Shown here piece after piece: positions 19,311 through 26,215 of a stretch of DNA of 64,000 nucleotides. The notes under the pieces were generated by a model. It was not told the origin of the DNA. It did not search any database and saw only the letters and a program-made list of their open reading frames with translations. Positions within the stretch are counted from its first letter, which is position 1, and each line of letters begins with the position of its first letter. Both the position numbers and the translations under genes were made by a program. The stretch is from assembly GCF_947258575.1 (NCBI RefSeq), contig NZ_CAMYIV010000005.1, positions 62,001 to 126,000 of the forward strand. Direction: 5' to 3'. The stretch comes from an uncultured Alcanivorax sp. (GTDB lineage Bacteria; Pseudomonadota; Gammaproteobacteria; Pseudomonadales; Alcanivoracaceae).

Positions 19311-19472
19311 GCGAGCTTCTAGCTGCTAGCTTTGAGTCGCGACATGACGGTGGGGAGGCCTTGAGGCTGTACCCGCGTTTCGGGATGTTTTGGAGTTGGG
19401 GTGAATCGCGGTGGAGAGTTTGGAAGTGTGGCGCTTGCCGACAACCGCGTCGAAGCTAGTAGCTCGCAGCTT
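19311..19472. repeat. imperfect long inverted repeat downstream of Mrp operon 2
   Basis: Outer arms built of AGCTT/TAGCT-type words (GCGAGCTTCTAGCTGCTAGC at 19311-19330; CGAAGCTAGTAGCTCGCAGC at 19451-19470) flank about 100 bases. The style is that of the elements at 39937-40093 and 48178-48434. It may act as a 3' end structure of the Mrp operon. Confidence 0.6.
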
Positions 19473-19506
19473 ATCTTGTAAAAAATGTAAAAGGTGAAGC
19501 CGGCAG

Positions 19507-19535
19507 GAACTTTCGGAAAAACGCTACGGTCCTAA
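19507..19535 (+). promoter_or_regulatory. sigma-E/AlgU-type promoter of sRNA copy 1
   Basis: GAACTT (19507-19512, in GGAACTTT) plus 17 bases plus TCCTAA (19530-19535). This matches the RpoE/AlgU consensus GAACTT-N16/17-TCtgA. The predicted transcription start (about 19541-19543) coincides with the first base of hairpin 1 of the sRNA. The second copy has the same element at the same distance from its own hairpin (19956-19984). Confidence 0.75.
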
Positions 19536-19540
19536 AGAAT

Positions 19541-19691
19541 AGCTACGGATTGGCACCCCCCGATCCCCCAGTACCCTCGCTGATCCGTAGCATTTTGGAC
19601 TCCCCAATCTCTCCCCAGAGGTTGGGGCGGCAAGCCTCCCTGGCAGCACAGTCGTTCCCTTCCCCCAAGATTGCTGCCAGGGATTTTTTTT
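19541..19691 (+). ncRNA. tandem small RNA, copy 1 (polA/engB-locus, ErsA/Spot 42-position sRNA)
   Basis: About 151 nt with three hairpins visible in the sequence. H1: arms GCTACGGATTGGC (19542-19554) and GCTGATCCGTAGC (19579-19591) with a 24-nt loop starting ACCCCCCGATCCCC. H2: an 11-bp stem 19602-19612/19617-19627 closed by a CCCC loop. H3: CCCTGGCAGCA (19638-19648)/TGCTGCCAGGG (19672-19682) with a loop containing GTTCCCTTCCCCC, followed by eight Ts, an intrinsic terminator. A linker GGCAAGCCTCC joins H2 and H3. The C-rich loops look like anti-Shine-Dalgarno seeds. It converges on engB, the location of spf in E. coli and the AlgU-dependent ersA in Pseudomonas. Orthology to ErsA is inferred from location, promoter type and C-rich loops, not from alignment. 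Confidence 0.82.
19638..19691 (+). terminator. intrinsic terminator of sRNA copy 1
   Basis: An 11-bp GC-rich stem (19638-19648 with 19672-19682) and T8 (19684-19691). The loop is unusually long and C-rich and is conserved in copy 2, so the hairpin probably has both termination and target-pairing roles. Confidence 0.85.
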
Positions 19692-19955
19692 GCCTGCCGA
19701 TTGGTGCTGGCAGGCCTCAGCAAACCGTAAAATCTTCTCGTTTTGTCTCAGCGTGCTGATTGCCGTCTAAATATCAAGCAATCGCTGTGCCAGATTTTTC
19801 TATGTGGTCATTAGTGCTTTCTGATCAGCAAGATAGGAATTTTTTCCCACGTGAAGCCAGAGGTTTTTGTTGCCCGGAGGTGAGACTGGAGTGCCCTTTA
19901 GCGCCAGTTTTGTGACGCACATCGACAGTCGGGCAAAAAAGAAGATGAAGGGCTG

Positions 19956-19984
19956 GAACTTTTTGCAAAAAACGGCAGTCTCTA
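19956..19984 (+). promoter_or_regulatory. sigma-E/AlgU-type promoter of sRNA copy 2
   Basis: GAACTT (19956-19961, in GGAACTTT) plus 17 bases plus TCTCTA (19979-19984). The -35 is identical to copy 1 and the distance from -10 to the first hairpin is exactly the same (12 bases from -10 start). A TATAAG at 19983-19988 could also serve sigma-70, but no matching -35 is at the right distance. Confidence 0.65.
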
Positions 19985-19989
19985 TAAGT

Positions 19990-20137
19990 GCGACGGGCCG
20001 GACCCCCCGATCCCCAGTACCCTCACCGGTCCGTCGTGTTTTGCCCCGGCCCTCTTCCCCCAAAGAGACCGGGGTGGCAAGCCTCCCCGGCAGCAAGTCG
20101 TTCCCTTCCCCCAAGAATTGCTGCCGGGGATTTTTTT
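19990..20137 (+). ncRNA. tandem small RNA, copy 2 (homolog of copy 1)
   Basis: About 148 nt, same three-hairpin plan as copy 1. H1: CGACGGGCCGG (19991-20001)/CCGGTCCGTCG (20026-20036). Its stem sequence differs from copy 1 on both sides yet still pairs, while the loop (ACCCCCCGATCCCCAGTACC) is nearly identical. H2: CCCCGG...CCGGGG (20044-20074) with a C-rich loop. H3: CCCCGGCAGCAA (20085-20096)/TTGCTGCCGGGG (20118-20129), loop again with GTTCCCTTCCCCC, then T7. The linker GGCAAGCCTCC is conserved. Compensatory changes in stems with conserved loops show selection on RNA structure. Lies 44 bases from the end of convergent engB. Confidence 0.82.
20085..20137 (+). terminator. intrinsic terminator of sRNA copy 2
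   Basis: A 12-bp stem (20085-20096 with 20118-20129) followed by A and T7 (20131-20137). Confidence 0.85.
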
Positions 20138-20180
20138 GTCTGTAGAAAAGTCGCCCGCCTGACGCTAACTAAAAGATGGC

Positions 20181-20825
20181 CTAGTCGCCCGACGTCTCAC
20201 GGTCTGCGTCTGACCCTATTTCCAGCCATTCCCCCAGTTTTTCCCAGGCGTCGTCGCAGCCGGTACCGTTGGTGGCGGAGAATAATTGCAGTGACAGTGG
20301 GGCGGGGTGCCCCTTGAGCTGGCTTTGCACCTTCAGCAGGGTGGATTTGGCGGCACCGAACTTCAGCTTGTCGGCCTTGGTCATCAGGATATGGATGGGC
20401 ATGTTGGCCTGGGCGGCCCATTCCAGCATCATCAGATCGAAATCCTTGAGCGGATGGCGGATGTCCATCATCAGCACCAGCCCCACCAGCACCTGGCGTT
20501 CAGCCAGATAGTGGTCCAGGTGCTCCTGCCATTCGTTGCGTTTGCTTTTGGCGACTTTGGCATAGCCGTAGCCGGGCAGGTCCACCAGCCGGCGCTCGTC
20601 GTCCAGGGAAAAGAAGTTGATCAGCTGGGTGCGGCCGGGGGTTTTGGAGGTTCTTGCCAGGGATCTCTGGCCGGTGAGGCGGTTGATGGCACTGGATTTG
20701 CCGGCGTTGGAGCGGCCGGCGAAGGCCACTTCCCGGCCCTCGTCAGGCGGGCACTGGTCCAGGCGCTGGGCGCTTTGCAGGAAGCTGGCCTGGTGGAGCA
20801 GGATTTCAGCGGGATGTTGTGGCAT
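20181..20825 (-). CDS. engB: ribosome biogenesis GTP-binding protein EngB/YsxC
   Basis: 214 residues, essential GTPase of large-subunit assembly. G1 GRSNAGKSS at 37-45, G2 region [12 protein letters not shown]3 DLPGYG at 82-87, G4 MTKADKLKF, and G5 SATNGTG. The frame is open far upstream, but the ATG before PQHPAEILL has GTGAAGGGTAAGG in front and gives the normal length. Downstream (towards lower coordinates) lie the two convergent sRNAs; divergently it faces the cytochrome genes, the Pseudomonas-type order. Confidence 0.96.
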   Translation of the reverse strand: MPQHPAEILLHQASFLQSAQRLDQCPPDEGREVAFAGRSNAGKSSAINRLTGQRSLARTSKTPGRTQLINFFSLDDERRLVDLPGYGYAKVAKSKRNEWQEHLDHYLAERQVLVGLVLMMDIRHPLKDFDLMMLEWAAQANMPIHILMTKADKLKFGAAKSTLLKVQSQLKGHPAPLSLQLFSATNGTGCDDAWEKLGEWLEIGSDADRETSGD

Positions 20826-20994
20826 AACCTTACCCTTCACATGGAATATGACGGCGCGTGCCAGACTGGTATATAATCCCGTCCGCCTGACCCTCCTGGC
20901 GGTTGCCAGGGCGGTCGACGTTCTACAAGGGTTTGACGGGAAAGGCAAATCCACACTTCGCCAGCGGTTGACGCCAGCATAGCAGAGGTAGGAT

Positions 20995-21288
20995 ATGAAG
21001 GGTTTGGTAGCAGGTATTGCATTGATGATGATGGCAGGAGCGGCCAGCGCCGCCACCGTGGAAGAGCGCTATAACAGTAGCTGCACCTTCTGCCATACTT
21101 CCGGCGCCGCCGGTGCCCCCAAGGCCCACGATGAGGCCGCCTGGAAGCCGCTGTTGGCCAAAGGCATGGATACCCTGGTGAAGCACGTGAAGGAAGGGTA
21201 CAACGCCATGCCGCCTAAAGGCATGTGTAACGACTGTAGCGACGACGAATACCGTGCTCTGATTGAGTACATGTCCAAAAGCAAATAA
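20995..21288 (+). CDS. cytochrome c5-type monohaem protein
   Basis: 97 residues. Sec signal peptide ([15 protein letters not shown]), then a single haem-binding motif CTFCH at residues 30-34 and axial Met in YNAMPPKGM (Met71). CNDC (77-80) is the extra cysteine pair typical of cytochrome c5. Periplasmic electron carrier. Followed after 23 bp by the dihaem cytochrome c4 gene, with which it is probably co-transcribed. Confidence 0.93.
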   Translation: MKGLVAGIALMMMAGAASAATVEERYNSSCTFCHTSGAAGAPKAHDEAAWKPLLAKGMDTLVKHVKEGYNAMPPKGMCNDCSDDEYRALIEYMSKSK

Positions 21289-21311
21289 GACGCTGTACGA
21301 AAGGATAGGCC

Positions 21312-21953
21312 ATGAAGTTTTTCAAACTGTTCGTGCTGATGGCGGCTGCCGTAGTCGCCAACCCGACTCTGGCTGCAGGTGATGCTGAAGCCGGTGAAGC
21401 AAAAGCCGCTCCCTGTGCCGCTTGTCACGGCCCTGGTGGTAGCAAGCCGATTGCTGGTAACTACCCGAAACTGGCGGGTCAGGGTGAAGCCTACCTGGTC
21501 AAGCAGCTTCAGGATTACAAGTCCGGTGCGCGAGACAACGCCATTATGGCTGGCCAGGCTGCGAACCTGAGCGAGCAGGACATGGCGGATCTGGGTGCGT
21601 ATTACGCTTCCCAGGAAGCGCAAGCCGGCCAAGCCGATCCGGACTGGGTCGAGCAAGGCGCCAAGCTGTACCGCGGCGGTGATATGGCCAACGGCCTGCC
21701 GTCCTGCTCCGGTTGTCACGGCCCGGCGGGTCAGGGTGTCGATGGCGCCAAATACCCGCACCTGGCTGGCCAGAACGCCCAGTATGTGGAAGAGCAGCTG
21801 AAGGCTTTCCGGGCTGCTGGCCGTAATGACCTGGGTGATAACCTGGTCAAGCGTGCCAATGATCCTGCCGGCATGATGCAGACCGTTGCTGCCAAGATGA
21901 GTGACTCCCAGATCAAGGCGGTGGCCAGCTACATTGCTGGTTTGTCCAAATAG
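21312..21953 (+). CDS. cytochrome c4 (dihaem)
   Basis: 213 residues. Signal peptide ending NPTLAA, then two homologous halves, each with a haem site: CAACH (35-39) and CSGCH (132-136). Axial Met candidates are in DNAIMAGQA and in the MMQTVAAKM region. It donates electrons to terminal oxidases, typically cbb3 type. An intrinsic terminator follows (21979-22003), so the two cytochromes form a unit separate from dsbA. Confidence 0.95.
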   Translation: MKFFKLFVLMAAAVVANPTLAAGDAEAGEAKAAPCAACHGPGGSKPIAGNYPKLAGQGEAYLVKQLQDYKSGARDNAIMAGQAANLSEQDMADLGAYYASQEAQAGQADPDWVEQGAKLYRGGDMANGLPSCSGCHGPAGQGVDGAKYPHLAGQNAQYVEEQLKAFRAAGRNDLGDNLVKRANDPAGMMQTVAAKMSDSQIKAVASYIAGLSK

Positions 21954-21978
21954 AGCTGATTGGTTACGGTTTGTAGAA

Positions 21979-22003
21979 AAGGCAGCCTGCGGGCTGCCTT
22001 TTT
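21979..22003 (+). terminator. intrinsic terminator after cytochrome c4
   Basis: AAGGCAGCC-TGCG-GGCTGCCTT with a run of Ts: a 9-bp stem, tetraloop and T5. Confidence 0.85.
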
Positions 22004-22126
22004 CGTTGTTATCATGAAAAGATAAATGGTCCTCCGTGCGCTGATGGTTTTTTTGCCTGGCGACGGGAGAAAATAATGATTCCGGCGGTCCTACCGTGCG
22101 GAGACCAACAATAAGGAGAGGAACCA

Positions 22127-22762
22127 ATGCTTCGCTTTGTGACGGCTTTGCTGATGAGTCTGGGCCTGGCAACCGCTGCGGTTGCGGCCGAAGAACATGC
22201 CCGTTTTGCTGTGGATACCCACTACAAGATTCTTGATGTGCCCGGCAATGTGAGTGACCCCAGCAAGGTGGAAGTGCGGGAGTTCTTCTCCTATGCCTGC
22301 CCCCATTGTTACTCCCTTGAGCCTGCGGTAGATACATGGCTGGAGTCCAAGCCGGACTTCATCGACTACGTACGTACGCCGGTACTGTTCCTGCGTAACG
22401 CCGAGCCGCTGGCCCGCGCCTACTATGTGGAAGAAACCCTGGGTCTGACAGAGGAAATCCATGCTCCCCTGTTTGATGCCATTCACAAGCATCGTGAGCC
22501 GCTGTTCAATGAGCCGGCACTGGCCAACTTCTTCCGTAAATACGGCGTGGAGCCGGACAAGTTCAACCGTCTGTACAGCTCCTTCGGTGTGTCTACCAAG
22601 GTCCGTCAGGCAGAAGCGCTGACCAAGGAATACAGAATTCCCGGCGTGCCCAACTTTGTCGTCAACGGCAAGTACCTGGTGTTGCGCGAGAACCTGAAGA
22701 CCACCGACGAGCTGTTCGAGGTCATCGAGTATCTGGCCAACAAGGAAAAGACGGGCGGTTAA
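22127..22762 (+). CDS. dsbA: thiol:disulfide interchange protein DsbA
   Basis: 211 residues. Signal peptide (MLRFVTALLMSLGLATAAVA), thioredoxin-fold with the DsbA active site CPHC at residues 58-61 and the cis-proline loop GVPNFVVNG. It introduces disulfides into exported proteins. ATAAGGAGAGG precedes the start. Its position after the c4 cytochrome matches Pseudomonas gene order. Several exported Cys-containing proteins in this window (cytochrome c5, DUF4124-glutaredoxin) are plausible clients. Confidence 0.96.
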   Translation: MLRFVTALLMSLGLATAAVAAEEHARFAVDTHYKILDVPGNVSDPSKVEVREFFSYACPHCYSLEPAVDTWLESKPDFIDYVRTPVLFLRNAEPLARAYYVEETLGLTEEIHAPLFDAIHKHREPLFNEPALANFFRKYGVEPDKFNRLYSSFGVSTKVRQAEALTKEYRIPGVPNFVVNGKYLVLRENLKTTDELFEVIEYLANKEKTGG

Positions 22763-22772
22763 TGTAGACCCT

Positions 22773-23675
22773 ATGCTGCTGGATCGTGCCCGCACCGCCT
22801 ATCGAGACTGGAAAGCCCGCCCTGCGGGCTTTTCCTTCGCACGGCAAGGGGTGCGGCGCACCCGGCAAACCCGTGAGATCCTCCTTCCGGACACGAGCAT
22901 CAAGCTGCTCAGCTTCAATATCCAGGCCGGTATCGGCAGCCAGAAGTTTGGCGATTACATCACCGGTAGCTGGAAGCATCTGGTCGCGCACCCGCGCAGC
23001 GTAGAAACCATTGAACAGATTGCCGAGGTACTCAGCCACTTCGATGTGGTGGGTCTGCAGGAAGTGGACGGTGGCAGCCTGCGCTCACGTAACATGAATC
23101 AGCTGATGCACCTGGCATCGTTGGGCGACTTTGCCTTCTGGCACCAACAGCTCAACCGCAATCTTGGCCGTCTCGGCCAGTTCAGCAACGGCTTTCTCAG
23201 CCGCCATCAGCCCTTTGAAGTGAAGGATCATCGGTTGCCCGGCCTGCCGGGGCGTGGCGCCATCATTATCAAGTATGGTCACCCCATCCAGCCTCTGGTG
23301 GTGGTGGTTGCCCACCTTGCCCTTGGCGAGAAGGTGCGCAATACCCAGCTCGCCTATCTGACCCGGCTGCTTGAAGGTTACAAGTATGTGGTGATGATGG
23401 GGGACTTCAATTGCCGCCTGGAGCACCTGGAGGCGTCGCCGTTGGCAAGCCTGGGGCTGCGGACCGTGGAGGCAGACAGCCTCAACACCTACCCGAGCTG
23501 GGCCCCGGACCGGCACATCGACCACATTCTGCTTTCGCCGGCGTTACAAAGCCGCCATACCCGTGTATTGGAAGATTGCCTGCTGTCTGACCACCTGCCC
23601 CTGGCCACGGAAATCCTGATACCGGACGAGGTGATCGCGGCGACGCGAGAACATCGGCTGCCGCTGATTAGTTAA
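22773..23675 (+). CDS. endonuclease/exonuclease/phosphatase-family protein
   Basis: 300 residues. EEP-fold motifs in order: LLSFNIQAG (metal/substrate Asn), VVGLQEVDGG (catalytic Glu), MMGDFNCR (GDFN), HIDHILLS and LLSDHLPL (SDH catalytic His). It may act on DNA or on phospholipid or inositol phosphate substrates; no signal peptide. It begins 10 bp after dsbA with a weak ribosome site, as in Pseudomonas. Its stop codon falls inside the repeat element starting at 23671. Confidence 0.88.
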   Translation: MLLDRARTAYRDWKARPAGFSFARQGVRRTRQTREILLPDTSIKLLSFNIQAGIGSQKFGDYITGSWKHLVAHPRSVETIEQIAEVLSHFDVVGLQEVDGGSLRSRNMNQLMHLASLGDFAFWHQQLNRNLGRLGQFSNGFLSRHQPFEVKDHRLPGLPGRGAIIIKYGHPIQPLVVVVAHLALGEKVRNTQLAYLTRLLEGYKYVVMMGDFNCRLEHLEASPLASLGLRTVEADSLNTYPSWAPDRHIDHILLSPALQSRHTRVLEDCLLSDHLPLATEILIPDEVIAATREHRLPLIS

Positions 23676-23825
23676 TAGTGAACAGTTAATAGTTCGCGAT
23701 TGAGTTGATGGGTTGCTCCAGCTTTTGAGGCCGCGCCAGGTTATGGGTCGCGGCCTCTTGCGTTGGGTAGTAGAAAACGTTGTTCGCGCCGCTGTTAACT
23801 GTTCACTCTTCACTGTTAACTATTG
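23671..23825. repeat. AT-rich long inverted repeat with inner GC hairpin
   Basis: Outer imperfect arms of the GTTAATAGTGAACAG type (23671-23698 and about 23791-23825) enclose a GC-rich hairpin GAGGCCGCGCC...GCGGCCTC (23727-23757). Same design as 56312-56471 and 57847-58004. The TAA stop of the preceding gene is supplied by the left arm. Confidence 0.7.
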
Positions 23826-23854
23826 AGTCCCATCACCGGCCCATGGGGAAAAAC

Positions 23855-24352
23855 ATGAAGCGAATGCTCTGGCTGCTTTGCTTGCTGCTGCCCGGCGCGG
23901 CCCTTGCCGATTGTCCCCGGGTGCCCGGCCAGGAAGACGATCGACGCGCCAATGCGGGTTGTCTGATTCTGCATGACGACAAGGTATTGCTGATCACCCA
24001 TCGCTGGGGCGGCAAATTGGGGGTGCCTGGCGGTACCCGTGAAGCGGATGAGCTGGCGCAGTGTACGGCGCACCGGGAGACCTATGAGGAAACCGGGCTG
24101 GATGTGACCGTGGGCCGGCGCCTAAGAGTGATGAAAAACGGGTTCCATCTCTACGACTGCAGGCTGGCATGCTCACCGGAAAAGCTGGATGTGCCCACTG
24201 CCGGCCGCCTGGAAGTGAAGGCGCTCGGCTGGTATCGAGTGGATGAACTGGATCAGGAGAACTGGCGTTTCCCTTATCAGTTCGAGGACTTCAAGGAATT
24301 GCTGCGAGAGCAGGTTGGCTCCAGCGTTTCGTCCCAACAGAGCGGGTGCTGA
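23855..24352 (+). CDS. exported Nudix hydrolase
   Basis: 165 residues. A clear signal peptide (MLWLLCLLLPGAALA, then DCP) is followed by a complete Nudix box GGTREADELAQCTAHRET continuing YEETGL (pattern G-x5-E-x7-REU-x-EE-x-G). The mature protein has several Cys residues (DCPRVPG, GCLIL, YDCRLAC), consistent with a periplasmic, disulfide-bearing form. Most Nudix enzymes are cytoplasmic, so export is the odd point. ATG chosen after GGGGAAAAAC; an upstream ATG at 23843 is also in frame. Substrate unknown. Confidence 0.85.
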   Translation: MKRMLWLLCLLLPGAALADCPRVPGQEDDRRANAGCLILHDDKVLLITHRWGGKLGVPGGTREADELAQCTAHRETYEETGLDVTVGRRLRVMKNGFHLYDCRLACSPEKLDVPTAGRLEVKALGWYRVDELDQENWRFPYQFEDFKELLREQVGSSVSSQQSGC

Positions 24353-24509
24353 GCTGACCGTTTCATCACGGTAGCCGCAATAAACTGTTCCAGGTTGGTT
24401 GGCGGTGTTGATCTGGGTGCCAGGTCGGTTTCATTCAAGCAGTGACATCTCGCCTGGTCTTCTGTCATGGTGCAGTTGATTGCAAATTTCGGGGGCGACA
24501 GGAGGGGGA

Positions 24510-26204
24510 ATGACGGGGTTTTCCACATCGGATCTGGCCTTGCTGTTGTATCAGGCTGCTCAGGATAAAAATCGTTGGCCGGCGCTGGTGTCGGCATTGC
24601 AGGAAACCGCCAACCCCTTTGATGACGATGCCATCTATCAGAACCCTGTGGCCAGACGGGAACTGCTTGATCAACTGCTGCCCCATATCCGCCAGGCGTT
24701 GGACATGGCTGACCGGTTCGAGTCCCAGGCGGTGTCGCAGAATTTACTGGATCGCACACTGGAAATGCTGCCAATGGGGGTGGCGTTGCTCGATGACCGG
24801 CTCAATATCATCATGCTGAACCAGCAAGCTGATCGCACCCTGGCAGAGCATGAAATGCTGGCCAATCATGATGGCCATTTCAGGATCAATAATCGTGAGC
24901 AACATAAACTGCTCCATCACTATATCGCGCAGTCTCTCAACGAAGGCAGCAGCCATGCCTTGATGTTGTCCCCGGGTGATCCTCGCTCCGTCTCCCTGCT
25001 GGTTTGCCCGGCTGACCTGGTAAAAGACAGGGACGACAATGACCCCCCGGCGGTCACCCTGTTTTTATCCAACCCTGATTCCCAGTCCTTGATTGATGAG
25101 CAAACCCTGATCGACCTGTATCAGTTGTCGGCGGCGGAGGCAGATCTCACCCGGGACCTGATTCATGGCTATGATCTGCGCAGTATTGCCCAGCGCCGTC
25201 AGGTCTCGGAGCAGACGGTGCGTACCCAGTTGAAATCCGTTTTCCGGAAAACGGAAACGGCCCGGCAGGCAGAGTTGGTGTCGTTGGTATTGTCCGGTCT
25301 GGCCCCTCTCCGGGGTAGAGAATCGGTAACCGAAAGTGTAGCTGATGAGATCAGTGAAGCGACGGGGTTACGTTATTGCCAAGGCGCCCATGGGCAGCGG
25401 CTCTGTTTTGCGGAGTACGGTGATCCGCAGGGGGTGGCGGTGATGTTCTGTCACAGTGTGCGAGGCTCCCGTCTGGAGGTGCCTGGTGGTGACAGTGTGT
25501 TGCGGGACATGCAGATACGCCTGATTATCGCCGAGCGTCCAGGTTATGGTGAGTCGGAGACGCTGACCGAGCGGACAATGGATGATCTGGCAGAGGACAT
25601 TCGATGCCTGGCCGATCATCTGAAGCTGCCGCAATTCCATCTGTTGGGTTACTCGCTGGGTGGATTCCTGGCCTTGCATTGCGCAGCCCGGTTGGGAGAC
25701 CGAGTCAGCCGTCTGGGGCTGGTGTCCAGTCTGGCTCCTCCGGGTGGCGAGGCGGGTAAACCGTTGAAGGGCATGATGCGCCTGGCTGTTGCCCTGGCTG
25801 ACAAGGCGCCGGGATTGGCTGAGACCGTGCTGGACCATATGGCACGCACGATTCTGAAAAACCCTCGGCGCCATTTGGGGTCGCCGGTGGACCGCAAACT
25901 GCTTGCCGAACCGGATCATCAGGAACGTTATTTGCTGGCGCTGAGAGAGTCGTGCCGGCAGGGCTCCATGGGATTCGTTCAGGATTTGCAGGCAGTGGCT
26001 CGCACGCCACTCCCGGAACCATCATCACTGACGCTGCCGGTGTATCTCTGGCATGGCGAACAGGATGGGCAGGTACCCGTTGATCAGGCAATACAACTTG
26101 ACCGTTGGTTAACCAACAGCGAATTAACATTGTTGCCGGATGGCGGTCACTTTTTTATCTATTCCCGGTGGCCGCAGATTCTGGCCAGCTTTGTGGCTGA
26201 GTAA
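24510..26204 (+). CDS. PAS-like / LuxR-HTH / alpha-beta-hydrolase fusion regulator
   Basis: 564 residues. Order of domains: helical N-terminus (1-80), PAS-like sensor (about 82-188, MGVALLDDRLNIIMLNQQAD), LuxR-type DNA-binding HTH (about 200-262, LSAAEADLTRDLIHG and SEQTVRTQLKSVFRKT), then a full alpha/beta-hydrolase (about 288-564). The catalytic triad is intact: Ser382 in GYSLGG, Asp519 in HGEQDG, His547 in DGGHFF. So this could hydrolyse an ester or lactone effector and bind DNA in one chain. AGGAGGGGGA precedes the chosen ATG. Tail-to-tail with its paralog, 11 bp apart. Confidence 0.88.
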   Translation: MTGFSTSDLALLLYQAAQDKNRWPALVSALQETANPFDDDAIYQNPVARRELLDQLLPHIRQALDMADRFESQAVSQNLLDRTLEMLPMGVALLDDRLNIIMLNQQADRTLAEHEMLANHDGHFRINNREQHKLLHHYIAQSLNEGSSHALMLSPGDPRSVSLLVCPADLVKDRDDNDPPAVTLFLSNPDSQSLIDEQTLIDLYQLSAAEADLTRDLIHGYDLRSIAQRRQVSEQTVRTQLKSVFRKTETARQAELVSLVLSGLAPLRGRESVTESVADEISEATGLRYCQGAHGQRLCFAEYGDPQGVAVMFCHSVRGSRLEVPGGDSVLRDMQIRLIIAERPGYGESETLTERTMDDLAEDIRCLADHLKLPQFHLLGYSLGGFLALHCAARLGDRVSRLGLVSSLAPPGGEAGKPLKGMMRLAVALADKAPGLAETVLDHMARTILKNPRRHLGSPVDRKLLAEPDHQERYLLALRESCRQGSMGFVQDLQAVARTPLPEPSSLTLPVYLWHGEQDGQVPVDQAIQLDRWLTNSELTLLPDGGHFFIYSRWPQILASFVAE

Positions 26205-26215
26205 GGCCGTCGTTA

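Noticed and set aside
19541-20137. Minus-strand reading of the sRNA region as a CsrA-binding GGA-rich RNA (RsmY/Z-like)
   Set aside because: The U-tracts follow the last hairpins only on the plus strand, and the sigma-E promoters also point to the plus strand.
19541-20137. Naming the sRNAs spf or ersA outright
   Set aside because: Location, promoter type and C-rich loops agree, but I cannot align them to reference sequences here, so orthology is left as inference.
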